A stretch of 64,000 nucleotides of DNA. Origin: Inquilinus sp. KBS0705. Lineage in GTDB: Bacteria > Bacteroidota > Bacteroidia > Sphingobacteriales > Sphingobacteriaceae. Below are positions 1 through 8,412 of this stretch, piece after piece (position 1 is the stretch's first letter; each line of letters begins with the position of its first letter). The translations under genes and the position numbers were made by a program. The notes under the pieces were generated by a model. That model had not been told where the DNA came from, ran no database searches, and worked only from the letters and a program-made list of their open reading frames with translations. The DNA lies in NCBI GenBank assembly GCA_005938025.2, contig VCCI02000001.1:372001-436000 (forward strand), given 5' to 3'.

Positions 1-382
1 AGCATCTGATACCCGCTTTAAGGCAGCTGCAAGCGGGGCAGGCAGTGCGCTCCAGGTGGCTAATTACGGTATAGACCAATACATTTTACAATACGATAAT
101 GAGTTGGGCCAGCCATGGAAAAATATAGAGGTGTACAACAAAATATCGTACCCCTTTTTACATGCCGACAGGATAAAAACACCCGTATTGTTTATGTCGG
201 GTTTAAAAGATTTTAACGTGCCTACTGCCGGCAGCGAGCATATGTACCAAGCCCTAAAATCATTAGGTATACCCGCCGAATTGGTTTTATACCCTAACCA
301 ATTCCATGGCATAGGCGTACCCAGCTACCAGGTAGATAGGGTGCAGCGGTACATTAAATGGTTTGATAAGTATTTGAAATAG
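1..382 (+). CDS. Prolyl oligopeptidase family (S9) serine peptidase, C-terminal part
   Basis: The frame is open from the window's first bases, so the gene begins upstream; about 126 residues are visible. They form the end of an alpha/beta-hydrolase fold of the S9 family (dipeptidyl or acylaminoacyl peptidases). The acid of the triad is the Asp in SGLKDFNVP, after the usual TPVLFMSG strand, and the catalytic His is in NQFHGI. The Ser nucleophile motif must lie before the window. S9 enzymes cleave short peptides and are usually periplasmic in Bacteroidota, but location cannot be judged without the N-terminus. The family is clear; substrate is not. Confidence 0.85.
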   Translation, partial: ASDTRFKAAASGAGSALQVANYGIDQYILQYDNELGQPWKNIEVYNKISYPFLHADRIKTPVLFMSGLKDFNVPTAGSEHMYQALKSLGIPAELVLYPNQFHGIGVPSYQVDRVQRYIKWFDKYLK

Positions 383-454
383 TAAGTTGAGGGTTGATAT
401 GGCTGTTAGGGCTTATCTAACGATGAGTGCCCTATCAACCCTTCAACTATTTCA

Positions 455-988
455 TTAAGGCTGTAACTTGCCTTCTATAGAGTCGTCCAGTGTTTTGCCT
501 ATGGCGGCACCTACCAGTTGTTTTGCAAATGCTACGGCATTGCCGTGTTTGTTATCCCAGTAATAGCCTTGGGTTGGGGTTACTTTTATAACCGAAATTC
601 TCGGGTCGTTTTCGCCCTCGGTGAACCATACTTTCAGGATAGGGTCCCAAAGCTCCTTTATTTTTTCTTTGTCTTCGCTTATTTCGGCTATGCCATAAAC
701 ATTTAAAAAATCAGAATATTTAGATCCCTGGAAAAGCAATTGCACCATCGGGTCGGTAGCAATTTCAGCGTTCTTGTGGCTGTCGTTAGCACTCAGGAAC
801 CATAAGTCGCCATTGTCATCAATTTTTTGCGGCGACATAGGGCGGGTAGAAAAAGGCAGGCCGGTTTTAATGTCACTGCAAAAAAAGCAGCTAACGCCCT
901 CGGCCATCTCTTTTAACTTGGCCCAGGCCGCGTTGCCTTCCAGGTTTTTAAAATTATCTTCGGGTTGTTGTTGGTTAATGCTATCCAT
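455..988 (-). CDS. Pyridoxamine-phosphate-oxidase-like FMN-binding split-barrel protein (general stress protein 26 type)
   Basis: 177 residues. The stretch from CFFCSDIKTGLPFSTRPM through DLWFLSANDSHKNAEI to VQLLFQ is typical of COG3871 general stress protein 26 proteins, which bind flavin in a split beta-barrel. A short helical N-terminus (KNLEGNAAWAKLKEMAEG) precedes the barrel, also usual for the family. No signal peptide, so cytoplasmic. It is a single gene pointing toward the S9 peptidase; the 223 bases behind it hold a palindromic repeat. True PdxH activity is unlikely because this subfamily lacks the PdxH C-terminal domain. The exact redox role is unknown. Confidence 0.8.
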   Translation of the reverse strand: MDSINQQQPEDNFKNLEGNAAWAKLKEMAEGVSCFFCSDIKTGLPFSTRPMSPQKIDDNGDLWFLSANDSHKNAEIATDPMVQLLFQGSKYSDFLNVYGIAEISEDKEKIKELWDPILKVWFTEGENDPRISVIKVTPTQGYYWDNKHGNAVAFAKQLVGAAIGKTLDDSIEGKLQP

Positions 989-1118
989 AATGGTTGATAT
1001 ATTTAAATGATAATATATTAACCAAAGCGAAATTGCATTGTTTTTAATATTTCAAAAAGAATGTACTGGTTGTAAATGATTGATAATGGTACGTACTTGT
1101 ACCGCTGTCAAACTTTAC

Positions 1119-1197
1119 CGTCATTGCAAGGTACGAAGCAATCTCCCTTAATGCAAGATGGTTATACAGTCATGAGATTGCTCCTCGCACTAACGCG
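1119..1197. repeat. Degenerate copy of the GTCATTGCGAGG palindromic repeat
   Basis: Left arm begins CGTCATTGCAAGGTACGAAG and continues into CAATCTC; the right arm, GAGATTGCTCCTCGCAC, is its imperfect reverse complement. Better copies lie at 57795-57878 and 62713-62808. It occupies the gap between two minus-strand genes. Confidence 0.75.
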
Positions 1198-1212
1198 CGC
1201 AGAGGACGCTTT

Positions 1213-2577
1213 CTACGCAAAACTCACCTTACGCTGCGGATAACGGTTGGCATAGCCGGTAACAATGTTTTTGATATAATCGCTGCCGGGGTAGGGGGTA
1301 AGGTAGTTTTTTAAGGCCTGTATATTATCGGCATCGTAATAATGAGAAATATAGCCCATGCCATAAAAGCGGCCCTCTTCAATAAGAATGCAGCTGTGCT
1401 CTTCGCCGTTGCGGCCCTCATCGCGTACGGCAAATGTAGGAAGTGCTTTTTTAAGCTGATCTATAGCGGCAGTTACCTTTTGGTTGTAAACTTCGGGGGC
1501 TTCAACACCCTCGCAGGCGCAGGTGCCGGTATTAGTGCCGCTGCAGGGCTGGTCATTAGTTTGTATAAAACACAGCTTAGGGCACAAGCCGAAGGTCTCT
1601 ATAAGGCTGATAAGCAGGTTACGGCCCTCTAACAACGAATTGCAACTGTATACCGATGGCATATGCTTGCGGTGCTTATCAACAGCCAGGCGCAGGTATC
1701 CGCGCTGGTCTTCGTAAGCATACAGGCCGTAGGTGTTCTCAAAACGTTTTAACGAGCGGTTGTACTTTGGCCACAGGCGTTTTATCTCTACCGCCTCCAG
1801 TACAAAGGCTATAAGTTCGGTGCCACAAACCTGGTAACTTATGCGGTGGATGCTTTTTAAGAATTCCTGGCGCTGTAAGCCCGGGTTATTGCCCGTAAAA
1901 TGGCTGCATACCCGCTTACGAATGTTTTTCGCCTTGCCCACATATACCACCTTGCCCTTACCATCATGAAAGTAATATACCCCCGGCGATGAAGGCAATG
2001 CATCCACATCTGCACGCGGCAGGTTGGCTGGTAACAATTGCTCTTTCGAATTTTGCTTTAAAGCTTGTGCAATATGGTTATCGGTATCGTTTTTTAAATA
2101 TAAGCTAAATAGGTGTGCCGTAGCCTCGGCATCGCCCATGGCACGGTGCCTGCTGTTGTTTTGGATGCCCAGGTGGCTGCATAACTTACCCAGGCTGTAA
2201 GATATCAACCCCGGCATAATTTTGCGACCAAGGCGTACGGTACACAGCTTGTTGGCATGCAACTCGTAACCGGCAGTATTAAGGTGGTATTTTAAAAAGG
2301 AATAGTCGAAATTAACATTGTGGGCCACAAATATCTGCCCTTTTAGCAGGTGATAGATCTCGTGGGCCACATCCTCGAAAACAGGGGCTGTGCTCACCAT
2401 CTCATTGGTAATACCGGTAAGGGCACGAATGTACACTGGTATATCGCGCTGCGGGTTTACCAGTGTTTCAAAACGGCGGGTAATTTTTTTACCGTCGTGT
2501 ATGCATATAGCAATCTCTGTAATGCCGTTTGCACTGGCATGCCCCCCTGTCGTCTCAATATCTACAATTGCATACAT
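1213..2577 (-). CDS. DnaQ-like 3'-5' exonuclease fused to a GIY-YIG (UvrC-type) nuclease domain
   Basis: 454 residues. The N-terminal third is a DEDDh exonuclease: DIETTG at residues 6-11, HNVNFD at 86-91 and HRAMGD at 144-149. A GIY-YIG domain follows (GVYYF near 199, YVGKAKNIRKR near 212), as in UvrC and Cho. The UvrC helix-hairpin-helix and C-terminal nuclease parts are absent. The same fusion is known in other bacteria, such as the epsilon/UvrC-like protein of mycobacteria, and is thought to act in repair. The ATG at 2577 is preferred over the TTG at 2586 because the latter lies inside a good promoter box (2584-2591). Confidence 0.9.
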   Translation of the reverse strand: MYAIVDIETTGGHASANGITEIAICIHDGKKITRRFETLVNPQRDIPVYIRALTGITNEMVSTAPVFEDVAHEIYHLLKGQIFVAHNVNFDYSFLKYHLNTAGYELHANKLCTVRLGRKIMPGLISYSLGKLCSHLGIQNNSRHRAMGDAEATAHLFSLYLKNDTDNHIAQALKQNSKEQLLPANLPRADVDALPSSPGVYYFHDGKGKVVYVGKAKNIRKRVCSHFTGNNPGLQRQEFLKSIHRISYQVCGTELIAFVLEAVEIKRLWPKYNRSLKRFENTYGLYAYEDQRGYLRLAVDKHRKHMPSVYSCNSLLEGRNLLISLIETFGLCPKLCFIQTNDQPCSGTNTGTCACEGVEAPEVYNQKVTAAIDQLKKALPTFAVRDEGRNGEEHSCILIEEGRFYGMGYISHYYDADNIQALKNYLTPYPGSDYIKNIVTGYANRYPQRKVSFA

Positions 2578-2583
2578 CGTACA

Positions 2584-2591
2584 CAAATGTA
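2584..2591 (-). promoter_or_regulatory. -7 box for the exonuclease gene
   Basis: On the minus strand the sequence reads TACATTTG, matching the Bacteroidota TAnnTTTG box. It lies so close to the ATG at 2577 that the message may start at or just before the start codon. Confidence 0.5.
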
Positions 2592-2617
2592 ATATTCTTT
2601 GCTAATTATTTTAGTTT

Positions 2618-2700
2618 AAAATGTTGAAAAAGTTTAAAATGTTGAAAAGGTTGTAAGTGTTGTAATGTTGGAAGGTTGTAAAGTTGAAATGTTATCGCGT
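2618..2700. repeat. Low-complexity GTTGAAAAG/GTTGTAAAG repeats
   Basis: Imperfect direct repeats of 10-20 bases (units such as GTTGAAAAGGTTGTAA) fill the gap between the yidC terminator and the exonuclease promoter. No coding potential is seen. Confidence 0.6.
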
Positions 2701-2708
2701 TTAATACA

Positions 2709-2741
2709 AAAAAAACCGTTAAGCGCAGCTTAACGGTTTTG
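2709..2741 (-). terminator. Terminator after yidC
   Basis: AAACCGTTAAGC and GCTTAACGGTTT form a long stem with a three-base loop; on the minus strand it ends in a run of Ts, just beyond the yidC stop. Confidence 0.85.
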
Positions 2742-2787
2742 TATATCATCTTTTCAGACTTAGGACTAAGACCTCTCGACTTAAGTC

Positions 2788-4617
2788 TTACTTCTTCTTC
2801 GCCTGTATTTGCTGTTGCTGGCGCATCATCTCTTCCATGCGGGCACCAAAGCCGGTCTTTTTCTTTTTCGGGTCATCAGGTTTCTTTTTGTTTTCCTGTA
2901 TCTGGGCATGTATCTTTTTATCATCAACCATAAACTTAATTAGGTATTGCTGTAAAAAGGTAAGCATGTTGGCCAAAAAGTAGTAGTAATTTAAACCTGC
3001 AGGGTAACTGTTAAGCGTAGCCAGGAAAATGATAGGGGTAATGTAACCTATGTATTTCATCTGGCCGGTAGCACCCGATATCTGGTTGTTAAAGTAAGTA
3101 TATATCAGGGTAGATACGGTCATCAACAAACACATTAAACTAATGTGGTTACCAATAAAAGGTACCGACGTTGAAAACTTAATTACCGCGTCGTAAGTGC
3201 TCAGGTCGTGCATCCATAAAAAGCTTTCGCCCCTTAGCTCAAACAAACTTGGGAAGAAGCGGAAAAACGCGATCACTATCGGCATTTGTATCAGCAATGG
3301 TAAACAACCGCCTAACGGGTTTACACCTGCTTTTTTATAAAGCTTTAAGTATTCTTGTTGTAATAGGGTAGGGTTATCCTCTCCAACTTTAGCCTTTATC
3401 TCGTCCATCTCGGGCTTTAATACACGCATCTTGGCCATCGAAAGGTACGACTTATAGGTAAGCGGCGATAAAACCAGTTTTAAAATGATGGTTAATATTA
3501 AAATAATAACCCCATAGTTGCTGGTGAAGTTTTTAAGCGCGTTAAATATAGGCAACACCGTAAAGCGGTTTATTAAAGCCAGCGGGCCCCAGCCCATGTA
3601 TATCTGCTTCTCTAAGTGGTAACCTTCGGTTTTTAAAATGTCGTTTTTATTGGGGCCGAAATAAAACTCAAGCGGATAGGTGCCATCGGCAGCTTTGGCT
3701 ACGGCAAGGTCGGCTGTCATTTGTTTAATGTGGGTAGTATCGGCCACATCGGTAGTTACAGCCAGGCTGGATTTGGTGAACCCGTTTTTAGCAATTAATA
3801 CACCCGAGAAAAAGTGCGCCTGAAACGATACCCATTGCAGTTTTTTATCGGTAATATCCTTTTTATCGTCTTTGGTTTCGCTAAGGTAATCAACACCGTT
3901 ATCATCGTTTATAAAGTAAACGGTGCTGTAGCGGCGCTCTTGTGCCATGTCCATTTCCTGTTTGCGCAGGTTGGCTGCCCAGTTAATATTGGCGGTGCTG
4001 GTGTTGGCTATAACCTGGTCTAAGCCGGTTGGCTTAATGGTTAAGCTTACCTTAAAGCCGCTGCCCTTTAAGCTGTATATATAATCTATATACTGCGTTG
4101 GGCTGTAGCTTAAGCGCATCGTAACCGACGATGAATCGGTACCGGCAACGGTTAGGTTTGGCGCGCTTGGCGTAAAGTAATACTGGTCGGTGTTTATTTT
4201 TTTGCCTGCGGCATCAAAGGTTAAACCAAAGTGGTTTTGGTTGCCTTCAAAAATAAGCAGCGGCTTTTTATCAAACGTTTTATAGTTTTTAAGCTCGGCA
4301 GAATACACCCGGCCGCCTTCGGTAGACAGTTTAAGGCGGATGTCTTTATTTTCTACAGTAACAAATTGCTCGGTGCCTGCGGTTGCGGCGCCAAACGGGC
4401 TTTTTAACACAGCCGAATCAACTACGGTAGTTTTTTTGGTGGTATCAAACTTAGCGGCGGCAGCAGGGGCCTTGGCCAAACCTGCTTGTTTAAGCGAATC
4501 CTGGTGAACTTTTGCTTTCTCGGCTTTTATCTGATCTGCAGAAGGCTGCATAAACCAAATAGAAACGCCCATTATCACCATGATCAGGAATAATCCTGTA
4601 TATGTATTTTTATCCAT
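2788..4617 (-). CDS. yidC: Membrane protein insertase YidC
   Basis: 609 residues, the long Gram-negative form. One N-terminal membrane segment (residues about 6-23) is followed by a large periplasmic beta-sandwich domain (about 70-350). The conserved 60KD_IMP core occupies about residues 365-560; GGCLPLLIQMPIVIAFF and LNYYYFLANMLTFLQQY are family signatures. The tail is rich in Lys and Gln (ends MMRQQQQIQAKKK), as is common for ribosome contact. YidC inserts inner-membrane proteins alone or with Sec. It starts 22 bases after pyrG, so the two are probably co-transcribed; a strong terminator follows. Confidence 0.97.
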   Translation of the reverse strand: MDKNTYTGLFLIMVIMGVSIWFMQPSADQIKAEKAKVHQDSLKQAGLAKAPAAAAKFDTTKKTTVVDSAVLKSPFGAATAGTEQFVTVENKDIRLKLSTEGGRVYSAELKNYKTFDKKPLLIFEGNQNHFGLTFDAAGKKINTDQYYFTPSAPNLTVAGTDSSSVTMRLSYSPTQYIDYIYSLKGSGFKVSLTIKPTGLDQVIANTSTANINWAANLRKQEMDMAQERRYSTVYFINDDNGVDYLSETKDDKKDITDKKLQWVSFQAHFFSGVLIAKNGFTKSSLAVTTDVADTTHIKQMTADLAVAKAADGTYPLEFYFGPNKNDILKTEGYHLEKQIYMGWGPLALINRFTVLPIFNALKNFTSNYGVIILILTIILKLVLSPLTYKSYLSMAKMRVLKPEMDEIKAKVGEDNPTLLQQEYLKLYKKAGVNPLGGCLPLLIQMPIVIAFFRFFPSLFELRGESFLWMHDLSTYDAVIKFSTSVPFIGNHISLMCLLMTVSTLIYTYFNNQISGATGQMKYIGYITPIIFLATLNSYPAGLNYYYFLANMLTFLQQYLIKFMVDDKKIHAQIQENKKKPDDPKKKKTGFGARMEEMMRQQQQIQAKKK

Positions 4618-4639
4618 TATGTGTGTATCGTACTATCAA

Positions 4640-6250
4640 TCAATTTTTGCGGGCATAAGCCAGCGAAGCGGCGACAAAGTTAATAAAAAGTGGATGCGGA
4701 TTAGCAACTGTTGATTTTAATTCGGGATGGAACTGCGCACCCAGGAAAAACGGGTGGTTTTTAAGCTCAACTACCTCAACCAGGTTGTTTTGCGGGTTAA
4801 TGCCCGATGGGGTTAAACCCGCGCTTTCATACTGTTTTAAATACGTGTTGTTAAACTCGTAGCGGTGGCGATGGCGCTCGCTTATGTGCTGCGTGCCGTA
4901 AGCTGCTGCCGCTTTGCTGCCTTTCTTTAAATCGCAGGCGTAGGCGCCTAAACGCATGGTACCACCCTTGTTGATGATGGTTTTTTGCTCTTCCATCATG
5001 GCAATAACAGGGTTAGGGGTTTCAGGGTTCATTTCGGTGCTGCTGGCATCTTTAAGACCAAGCACATGGCGGCCAAACTCAACCACGGCACATTGCATAC
5101 CCAGGCATATACCAAAGAAAGGGATATTATTTTCGCGTACGTAACGTATAGCCTCTATTTTACCTTCAAAACCACGCTCGCCAAAGCCGGGTGCAACCAG
5201 CACGCCATGCAGGCCTTTCAGTTTTTCTACAGCGTTCTCCACCGTTAATTGTTCTGACGGGATGTATTGCACGCGCACCTTGCACTCGTTTTTAGCACCG
5301 GCGTGTATAAACGCTTCGATGATAGATTTATAGGCATCCGGCAGCTCTACGTATTTACCCACCAGGCCAATTTTTACTTCGGAGGTAGGGTTTTTCAGGC
5401 GGCCCAAAAAGTCTTTCCAGCTATCAAGGTTAGGTTCGTTTTTGTGGCTAAGCTTTAATTTGGTTAATACGGTTTTGTCTAATTGTTCCTTTAACATCAG
5501 CAATGGCACATCGTAAATGGTTGATGCATCCATCGATTCGATTACCGCATTGATGTTTACGTTACAAAATAACGCGATTTTTTTTCTGATGTCCATATTA
5601 ATATGGTGCTCGGTACGGCAAACCAGTATATCGGGCTGTATACCATACTCCAGCAGCATTTTTACCGAGTGCTGTGTAGGCTTGGTCTTTAATTCACCTG
5701 CGGCAGCCAGGAAAGGTATAAGGGTTAAGTGAATAACCAGGGCGTTATTAGGCCCAACTTCCCACTTAAACTGCCTAACGGCCTCTACAAAGGGTAACGA
5801 CTCGATATCGCCTACGGTACCGCCAATTTCGGTGATCACGATGTCGTAATCGCCGGTTTCGCCTAAAATGCGCATGTTGCGTTTTATCTCGTCGGTTATA
5901 TGGGGTACCACCTGCACGGTTTTACCTAAAAAGGCACCTTCGCGTTCGCGGTTTATTACGTTTTGGTAGATGCGGCCGGTAGTAATGTTATTGGCTTTGG
6001 AGGTTGGCGTGTTTAAAAAACGTTCGTAGTGGCCAAGGTCAAGGTCGGTTTCGGCGCCATCTTCGGTTACATAGCATTCGCCGTGCTCGTAAGGGTTTAA
6101 AGTTCCCGGATCGATATTAATGTAAGGGTCGAATTTTTGGATGGTTACGCGATAACCGCGTGCCTGAAGTAGTTTTGCTAATGAGGCCGAAATAATGCCT
6201 TTTCCTAACGAGGAGGTAACTCCACCCGTAACAAATATGTATTTAGTCAT
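4640..6250 (-). CDS. pyrG: CTP synthase
   Basis: 536 residues, full length. The N-terminal amidoligase domain begins [17 protein letters not shown] with its P-loop, and continues with [19 protein letters not shown] and the Mg-binding [11 protein letters not shown]. The C-terminal class I glutamine amidotransferase has [15 protein letters not shown] with the nucleophile Cys and FHPE with catalytic His and Glu. It makes CTP from UTP, ATP and glutamine in the cytoplasm. It leads a pyrG-yidC unit with a promoter box at 6312-6319. Confidence 0.98.
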   Translation of the reverse strand: MTKYIFVTGGVTSSLGKGIISASLAKLLQARGYRVTIQKFDPYINIDPGTLNPYEHGECYVTEDGAETDLDLGHYERFLNTPTSKANNITTGRIYQNVINREREGAFLGKTVQVVPHITDEIKRNMRILGETGDYDIVITEIGGTVGDIESLPFVEAVRQFKWEVGPNNALVIHLTLIPFLAAAGELKTKPTQHSVKMLLEYGIQPDILVCRTEHHINMDIRKKIALFCNVNINAVIESMDASTIYDVPLLMLKEQLDKTVLTKLKLSHKNEPNLDSWKDFLGRLKNPTSEVKIGLVGKYVELPDAYKSIIEAFIHAGAKNECKVRVQYIPSEQLTVENAVEKLKGLHGVLVAPGFGERGFEGKIEAIRYVRENNIPFFGICLGMQCAVVEFGRHVLGLKDASSTEMNPETPNPVIAMMEEQKTIINKGGTMRLGAYACDLKKGSKAAAAYGTQHISERHRHRYEFNNTYLKQYESAGLTPSGINPQNNLVEVVELKNHPFFLGAQFHPELKSTVANPHPLFINFVAASLAYARKN

Positions 6251-6311
6251 GATTTTTTTGAAATCCGGTTAGCGGTTTTTGAGCCGAAACCAATTGTTTG
6301 TGTACGGGATA

Positions 6312-6319
6312 CAAAAGTA
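6312..6319 (-). promoter_or_regulatory. -7 box for pyrG
   Basis: Minus-strand TACTTTTG fits TAnnTTTG, about 62 bases before the pyrG ATG. A TTG lies upstream but is further away than the usual -33 spacing. Confidence 0.45.
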
Positions 6320-6390
6320 GGAATTTTTGCGGGCTTTGAGATAACAAAATACAAATGTTAGTATTTTGTTAATGAATGATTTTAACCTGA

Positions 6391-6493
6391 CTGTCATTTC
6401 GAACGAGCGATAGCGAGGAGAAATCCTGTTCGATATACAGAGTCGGCTGCCTGTCGTTTGAACAAGATTTCTCTCTGTCGTTCGAAATGACAG
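6391..6493. repeat. 103-bp inverted repeat beginning CTGTCATTTCGAACGA
   Basis: The outer 16 bases (6391-6406) are perfectly repeated in reverse complement at 6478-6493. The interior also pairs: GAGGAGAAATCCTGTTC against GAACAAGATTTCTCTC. It is a long imperfect hairpin related in sequence style to the GTCATTGCGAGG family. Confidence 0.85.
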
Positions 6494-6893
6494 TAGGTTG
6501 TTTTAACGAACTGAGTATTTCAAACATACAAGGCCCGCTCTTGGCCGCGGGAGGGCCCATTACTTTTTGCTTGATCAAAAAGTAACAAAAAATCAAGTCA
6601 GCAAAAAGGCTTCTTTGCCGCACGGGCCTTTGCCCTGCAAAGCGGGCAGAACCACGGGCTGGAATCTTTTGCCCTGCTTCGCTCGCGCATTCCCTCGCTT
6701 CTGCAAAATTTCCTATGCCCTTACCCCGCACAGGCCAGCATTGTTTTGCCCGCTTTCGCCCGAAGCTGCTTTGCTGACGCGGAGCTGCGAAAAGTAAGTT
6801 CCCCTCTCCGAGAGGGGTTAGGGGTGTGTTAGCCGCCATGCATTCAAATTCCCTCCCTGGGGAGGGCAGGGAGGGGTTATCACCCTGCAACTA
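6494..6893. repeat. Repeat island without genes
   Basis: About 400 bases of mosaic intergenic repeat. It contains TTACTTTTT / AAAAAGTAA (6560-6585) as a palindrome, GC-rich blocks (CCCGCGGCCAAGAGCGGGC type), GAGAGGGGTTAGGGG and CCCTCCCTGGGGAGGGC. Similar CTCCCC/GGGGAG modules recur at 11152-11286, 48340-48412 and 58650-59085. An open frame crosses it but the protein is low-complexity and repeat-derived, so I call no gene. Confidence 0.6.
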
Positions 6894-6955
6894 ATAAACT
6901 ATATCCTTGCGAGCGATAGCGCGGCAACCTCAGTGGATATGTATCAAACTTTTTT

Positions 6956-7091
6956 AATGTTAGTCCGGATTTGAAATCCCGGACTGAAACAATGGCGGAT
7001 TTGCAATCCGCGTGTTGATTGTAGTGTAAGTAAAACGAGGATTGCAAATCCCCGGAAATGCAAGTCCGGATTATAAATCCGGACTAACGAG
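6956..7091 (+). repeat. Nested-palindrome repeat, copy 1 (136 bp)
   Basis: Four short palindromes in a row, built on the core GTCCGGATT/AATCC: TAGTCCGGATTTGAAATCCC plus GGACT, then GGCGGATTTGCAATCCGC, then GGATTGCAAATCCCC, then AAGTCCGGATTATAAATCC plus GGACTAA. A second copy in the same orientation lies at 8216-8355. Confidence 0.85.
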
Positions 7092-7106
7092 TAACCGCCA
7101 CACCAA

Positions 7107-7137
7107 GTTAGTCCGGATTTAAATCGCGAACTAACGG
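7107..7137 (+). repeat. Single degenerate unit of the nested-palindrome repeat
   Basis: AGTTAGTCCGGATTTAAAT followed by CGCGAACTAACG is a one-palindrome fragment of the repeat at 6956-7091, just after it and just beyond the end of the next minus-strand gene. Confidence 0.6.
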
Positions 7138-7149
7138 GAAGAGCTATAG

Positions 7150-7470
7150 TTACTTCATATTTATCAGTGCAATAACTCCGGCAACAGCTAAAATCATCGC
7201 CCAATAGCGTACTTCAATCCACATTAATGTGTTTATACGTTTTTGCCTGGGTAATTTAATTGTTCGCTGTATGATGTCTCCTTCTGCTGCCGTAGCCCGC
7301 TTATTATCTATCATAAATAATATTATTGCCGATGTAAACAGGGTGACAACACCAATATACTTATCATTTATTGATAAGGCGTCGGCTATAATAAACAGTA
7401 TGATAGCTACTATTAGCGGAACGCCAAGCACCCAGCCACCTTTGCCTTTACGCTGATAGAATACAATCAT
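7150..7470 (-). CDS. Small membrane protein of unknown function
   Basis: 106 residues with three likely membrane segments: about residues 13-31 (GWVLGVPLIVAIILFIIAD), 38-54 (IGVVTLFTSAIILFMID) and 85-103 (RYWAMILAVAGVIALIN). A basic cytosolic loop (RTIKLPRQKRIN) separates the last two. I do not recognise a family. It lies with the next gene between two direct copies of a 136-140 bp palindromic repeat, so the pair may be a cassette. The start ATG is the only reasonable one. Confidence 0.65.
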   Translation of the reverse strand: MIVFYQRKGKGGWVLGVPLIVAIILFIIADALSINDKYIGVVTLFTSAIILFMIDNKRATAAEGDIIQRTIKLPRQKRINTLMWIEVRYWAMILAVAGVIALINMK

Positions 7471-7522
7471 GTTATAAGTATAAAAATAGATAAACGTTCC
7501 TTATTTCCGAAGCATACTGGTG

Positions 7523-8128
7523 TTATAAAAGTATCCCGGTGTTATAATAGTGTACCAGCCTTTGTACCTGCTTAAAGCTGTATTTGTCATCGGCAATATA
7601 TTTATCGTATACTTCTTTATTATCGTGTATCATTTCCACAAAATCACTCTTACGATCCTTACGCGACTTGTTAAACAACGAAAAAATGCTTACTTCGTTA
7701 TTTTTAACCTCTTTTACCGTATCCGAACCTTTTGATATATACCATAAGGTATTACTGGTTGTATTGATCATTTGATTAGGTCCGCTACCATAGGTAGTGG
7801 TGGTATTTTTTTCGTAAAGGTCTATTTTGCCGCCCTCTATCAACTGCATATATTCACGCTTGTCTTTCCCTTCCCGTATCACCGCCCTGTTTAAAATTTT
7901 GTCTTTGGCTATATAATATTCTTTAACATCATCAATACTAATTTTAACAGACTTACCGTCGGGGGTTAATTTATAGCTGTAGTTTTTAGCTAAAAAGCCT
8001 TTGCCAATAGCACATTTTACAGTATCGCTTTTATAATTTATAATATAATCGACGGTTTGTGCATTGGCGTTAAGGGTAAATAACAGCGCGGTTAGGCAGG
8101 CAGTAATGCCGTTAAAAATCAGTTTCAT
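7523..8128 (-). CDS. Secreted protein of unknown function
   Basis: 201 residues. The N-terminus MKLIFNGITACLTALLFTLNANAQ is a signal peptide with an ANA-Q cleavage site. The mature part begins TVDYIINYKSDTVKCAIGKG and is rich in Lys and Asp, a style common in Bacteroidota proteins that start with a short beta-rich domain mentioning 'D.I..K.gd.i.a.v'. No catalytic motif is evident. It is the first gene of the pair with the small membrane protein at 7150, 52 bases apart. Confidence 0.65.
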   Translation of the reverse strand: MKLIFNGITACLTALLFTLNANAQTVDYIINYKSDTVKCAIGKGFLAKNYSYKLTPDGKSVKISIDDVKEYYIAKDKILNRAVIREGKDKREYMQLIEGGKIDLYEKNTTTTYGSGPNQMINTTSNTLWYISKGSDTVKEVKNNEVSIFSLFNKSRKDRKSDFVEMIHDNKEVYDKYIADDKYSFKQVQRLVHYYNTGILL

Positions 8129-8215
8129 GTTTGGATAAGCGGTTTAATTAATTAGTGCCGTTAAGATAATAAAATTATTGACAAGCGTCGTTTTAGGTGT
8201 ACGCATTAAGTCCAC

Positions 8216-8355
8216 AATGTTAGTCCGGATTTAAAATCCCGGACTAAAATAATGGCGGATTTGTAATCCTCGTGTCGCTTATTTGTGGTGTAAGTAAAAC
8301 GGGGATTGCAAATCCCCGGAAATGCAAGTCCGGATTATAAATCCGGACTAACGAG
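8216..8355 (+). repeat. Nested-palindrome repeat, copy 2 (140 bp)
   Basis: Same order of palindromes as copy 1 at 6956: TTAGTCCGGATTTAAAATCC plus CGGACTAA, GGCGGATTTGTAATCC, GGGGATTGCAAATCCCC, AAGTCCGGATTATAAATCC plus GGACTAACGAG. The last 60 bases are almost identical between copies. A fragment, TAGATCCGGACTTAG, follows at 8362-8376. Confidence 0.85.
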
Positions 8356-8412
8356 ATATTATAGATCCGGACTTAGCCTGGTATAAGACACAAGTGTCAG
8401 CATGCGCATATT

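Noticed and set aside
6369..6890. 173-residue open frame on the minus strand
   Set aside because: It spans the repeat island and the 6391-6493 hairpin; the protein is Arg/Pro/Ser-rich low complexity with no domain.
6944..7204. 86-residue open frame on the minus strand
   Set aside because: Overlaps nested-palindrome repeat copy 1 and the start of a real gene; reads repeat sequence.
6956..8355. CRISPR-like repetition
   Set aside because: The units are palindromes of different lengths with no regular spacers; only two large copies exist.
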